Below, piece by piece: positions 25,101 through 26,524 of a DNA stretch of 26,524 nt (the stretch's first letter is position 1; the number at the start of each line of letters is the position of its first letter). Source of the DNA: JAWLFY01 sp964462125. Lineage in GTDB: Bacteria; Planctomycetota; Planctomycetia; Pirellulales; Pirellulaceae. The translations under genes and the position numbers were made by a program. The stretch covers positions 1 to 26,524 of the forward strand of contig CAYWXT010000055.1 in the NCBI GenBank assembly GCA_964462125.1, given 5' to 3'. The notes under the pieces were generated by a model. It saw nothing but the letters and a program-made list of their open reading frames with translations. It had not been told where the DNA came from and did no database searches.

Positions 25101-25525
25101 GCAGCGCCGAGGTCGGCATCACTGATCCCCCCGGTTTCCACCGGAACCGCCACCACTTCAACCGGCTCCTCCTCGATCGGAATCGCCTCGACCGGCACCG
25201 CTTCGACCGCGCCCCGCCCCGGCGCCGCGGCTCCCTTCGGATGCTCGCTCAAGCCGTCCGACTCCTCGTCGGCCAACGCCAGGTCCCCGACGTCCTCGGC
25301 ATCGATCGCCTCCTCCGCCTCCGCATGGTCCCCAGAGCGGAGTTCGCCGATCAGCTTGGTGGCCTGGAAGCGGGTCAACTGGCCGTTGTCGACAAGCAGC
25401 TTGGCGACCGCCTCCGGAGTGACCCGAGCACCGCCCTGCTCGAGTTGTTCCCGCAGCGCCTCGATGATCTCCTGGTCGAGCAGTCCGAGTCGCTCCAGGC
25501 GGTCGATCAGTTCATTTGCAAGCAT
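22160..25525 (-). CDS. Membrane-anchored TPR and PQQ-type beta-propeller protein
   Basis: This is a 1121-residue protein in four parts. Residues 1-62 are a small helical module (LIDRLERLGLLDQEIIEALR, then LVDNGQLTRFQATKLIGEL), also seen at the N-terminus of planctomycete Ser/Thr kinases. Residues 70-160 are an acidic then Pro/Val/Glu-rich linker. One span (YGYLGIIALLLLAGSGLHFML, about 168-188) follows, then TPR-like helices (about 190-400; YEREQYQPAQESYQRFLSSF). The remainder is repeated PQQ/quinoprotein-like blades such as VLAFAAEDGRLLWRRF, RLTSLDSETGDAKWATEI and YVLNTRNGKCVESF. No dehydrogenase residues are evident, so it is probably a non-enzymatic scaffold similar in fold to BamB. The ATG at 25525 has only AT-rich sequence before it. 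It is the second gene of the operon, 88 bp after exbD. Confidence 0.9.
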   Translation of the reverse strand: MLANELIDRLERLGLLDQEIIEALREQLEQGGARVTPEAVAKLLVDNGQLTRFQATKLIGELRSGDHAEAEEAIDAEDVGDLALADEESDGLSEHPKGAAAPGRGAVEAVPVEAIPIEEEPVEVVAVPVETGGISDADLGAAPAGRPRPPRKRPPEGTSVWDSFKVYGYLGIIALLLLAGSGLHFMLSRGNADDAIGNANKLYEREQYQPAQESYQRFLSSFGQNHQYSSLARTRITMAELYRAEQLSDPTRGLEVAQDKLPAIEEEEYLDRERPNLAALLVDIADRIAAKAVQAEATEEKQQLLDRLDEQIALTENPMYMTGQLRTQLATRLMSVAEARARVQRDINRNLSLDAAVAEMQEALEAEETKQAYDVRFQLLRDFPELHDHRRLAELVQQASEIQQTLVSASAKLPEPIEEPLEDESLRSIVLTTLEGNAVPGLEGEVLFLRAGGSVLAFAAEDGRLLWRRFTGYDQDDEPIRLDNGTAVLLSDTRNAEVQRCRGIDGEVDWRASIGEPFSQPTVAGNDVFVSTPSGRLTSLDSETGDAKWATEIPQPLEISPGVDRRANRAYLPGDHSNLYVLNTRNGKCVESFYIGHREGTIAVPPVSLLGHLFVIENAAPDYARVHVLRVDDQGEQLTVAQPEFRLKGNVTVPPVVAGRRLIVLTDRGQVVVYDIEPSAEGKQVTPVAELVSSYNRPTPTRMAVGRNQMWVTGSRIGRYELQINTGRIIADWGKYAGDRFIGQPLALDEAVLSARVLRDSTAIRVTAIAPKSGEELWRTDVGVPVAMLTPVEDDKSFHAVTTQGALFELDAESFTSGSTKAPLENPGDKGIAMRFERPIAIDEYKRLLLNRATPGEILLYDPTRSREKLRKMQLLLPGGNPGGEAIVAGGGLFVPLDSGRAVLMNWKNGGLLGSPFQPASDPGALVEWTTPISLPEDPDQIVIADSRKKLYRLRVGDQIRELAQSDLESALIGPAAGVGSTMLASTPGPASDFVVGYDLVSLEENFRHLLDGRIEWGPVAAAKRFWLRTDDGVLRAFDEQGTQQVEVPLPDGSIVDAPVEADGELVFAGVQGWLVSVDPQSGEVNGSSDLGQPISSVPLVLPGGRLLVPGGEGLIYLMEL

Positions 25526-25613
25526 GAATGAAAGTGAATTTGTGGCAGGGGGTTGAGTGGTTGATGGCGGCGTCCATAGGGGAGGTCACCGGCGACGACA
25601 GCGTCTCACGTTG

Positions 25614-26156
<543 letters not shown>

Positions 26157-26261
26157 AGCGTCGCCGGCCGGGACTTCGGCTGCGACCGTGCCGTTGGCAA
26201 CCCGCGGGACTGCCGAGGCGTCGGGGTCGCTGACTCGTGGACCGTCCGCCTCCGGCCCCGG

Positions 26262-26463
26262 CGACGGAGCCGGCGAGCCGCGCGAGCGTGTCGTGGTCGC
26301 TCTTGATCTCGAAGCCAGCCAGAGACCCGTTGACGACTGCCACGTCGGCGCGAACGGATCCTTGGCAAAGGCCAAGCTCGTCCACGATCAGCGTCGCGGT
26401 GTCACCGTCATGGTCTGCGCGCAACCTGGAGTGCAGCGCCGCGCGGATGTCTCGATCCCACAT
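26262..26463 (-). pseudogene. Truncated N-terminal fragment of an sce7726-family protein
   Basis: Starting at ATG 26463, the frame reads about 65 residues that resemble the N-terminal block of sce7726-family proteins (uncharacterised, nuclease-like by fold inference): WDRDIRAAL, TLIVDELGLCQGSVRADVAV, VNGSLAGFEIKSDHDTLARL. Members are usually about 200 residues, but similarity stops near RLAGSVAG (about 26265) and the frame continues only as Arg/Gly-rich sequence antisense-like to, and out of frame with, exbD. The D/E-x-K type residues (DELG, EIKSD) are present, but the rest of the domain is missing, so the fragment should be non-functional. It is either a recombination scar or an assembly join. 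The family match is from memory of the motif and was not searched. Confidence 0.55.
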
Positions 26464-26524
26464 CGGCTCAGCATGACAAGTTCGCCGGAGGGAGGGCCGC
26501 TCCTGCCCGAGATCCTCCTTCGCT

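Noticed and set aside
24359..25531. A 390-codon plus-strand frame opposite the propeller gene.
   Set aside because: Mirror frame of a well-supported protein; the predicted product is rich in Arg, Gln and Leu without motifs.

Overview
The window is GC-rich, gene-dense bacterial chromosome and looks planctomycete, most likely Pirellulales-like. Four things suggest this: a short secreted c-type cytochrome domain fused to a DUF2231-like membrane domain; a membrane-anchored Ser/Thr kinase paired with a degenerate ECF-sigma-like protein; a large propeller protein whose N-terminal helical module is shared with planctomycete kinases; and many GTG starts and weak ribosome binding sites. The taxonomic call is inference from protein style, because there is no rRNA or marker gene to confirm it. 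I saw no tRNA, rRNA, CRISPR array, insertion sequence or prophage.

Layout. (1) 1-8.9 kb is mostly housekeeping: an NrnA-type DHH phosphoesterase (+), a secreted DUF3352-like protein (-), a strikingly eukaryote-like adenylosuccinate lyase (purB, +), polyphosphate kinase (ppk1, -), then a coupled pair (+) of a secreted transglutaminase-like protein and a degenerate HD-domain protein. (2) 8.9-13.2 kb (-) holds a Ser/Thr kinase with an extracytoplasmic DNRLRE-like domain, a sigma-like partner, and the cytochrome c/DUF2231 protein. (3) 13.4-17.4 kb (+) holds a carbamoyltransferase with SxtJ-like and DUF5989-like membrane modules fused to its C-terminus, then a YhaM-like OB/HD exoribonuclease overlapping queC. 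A DksA/TraR-type zinc-finger protein follows on the minus strand. (4) 18.0-26.2 kb (-) is one tightly packed operon: ExbD, a membrane-anchored TPR plus PQQ-type propeller protein, a TPR plus family-5 solute-binding protein, and an unrecognised secreted protein. Upstream of exbD, at the window edge, is a truncated sce7726-family fragment in a different frame, which suggests a rearrangement junction.

The best candidates for under-described biology are the ExbD/propeller/solute-binding/unknown operon, which has no permease or ExbB in view; the carbamoyltransferase-SxtJ-DUF5989 fusion; and the kinase with a sugar-binding-like outer domain beside a sigma-like partner. All functional calls come from reading motifs in the translations. 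No database search was run.
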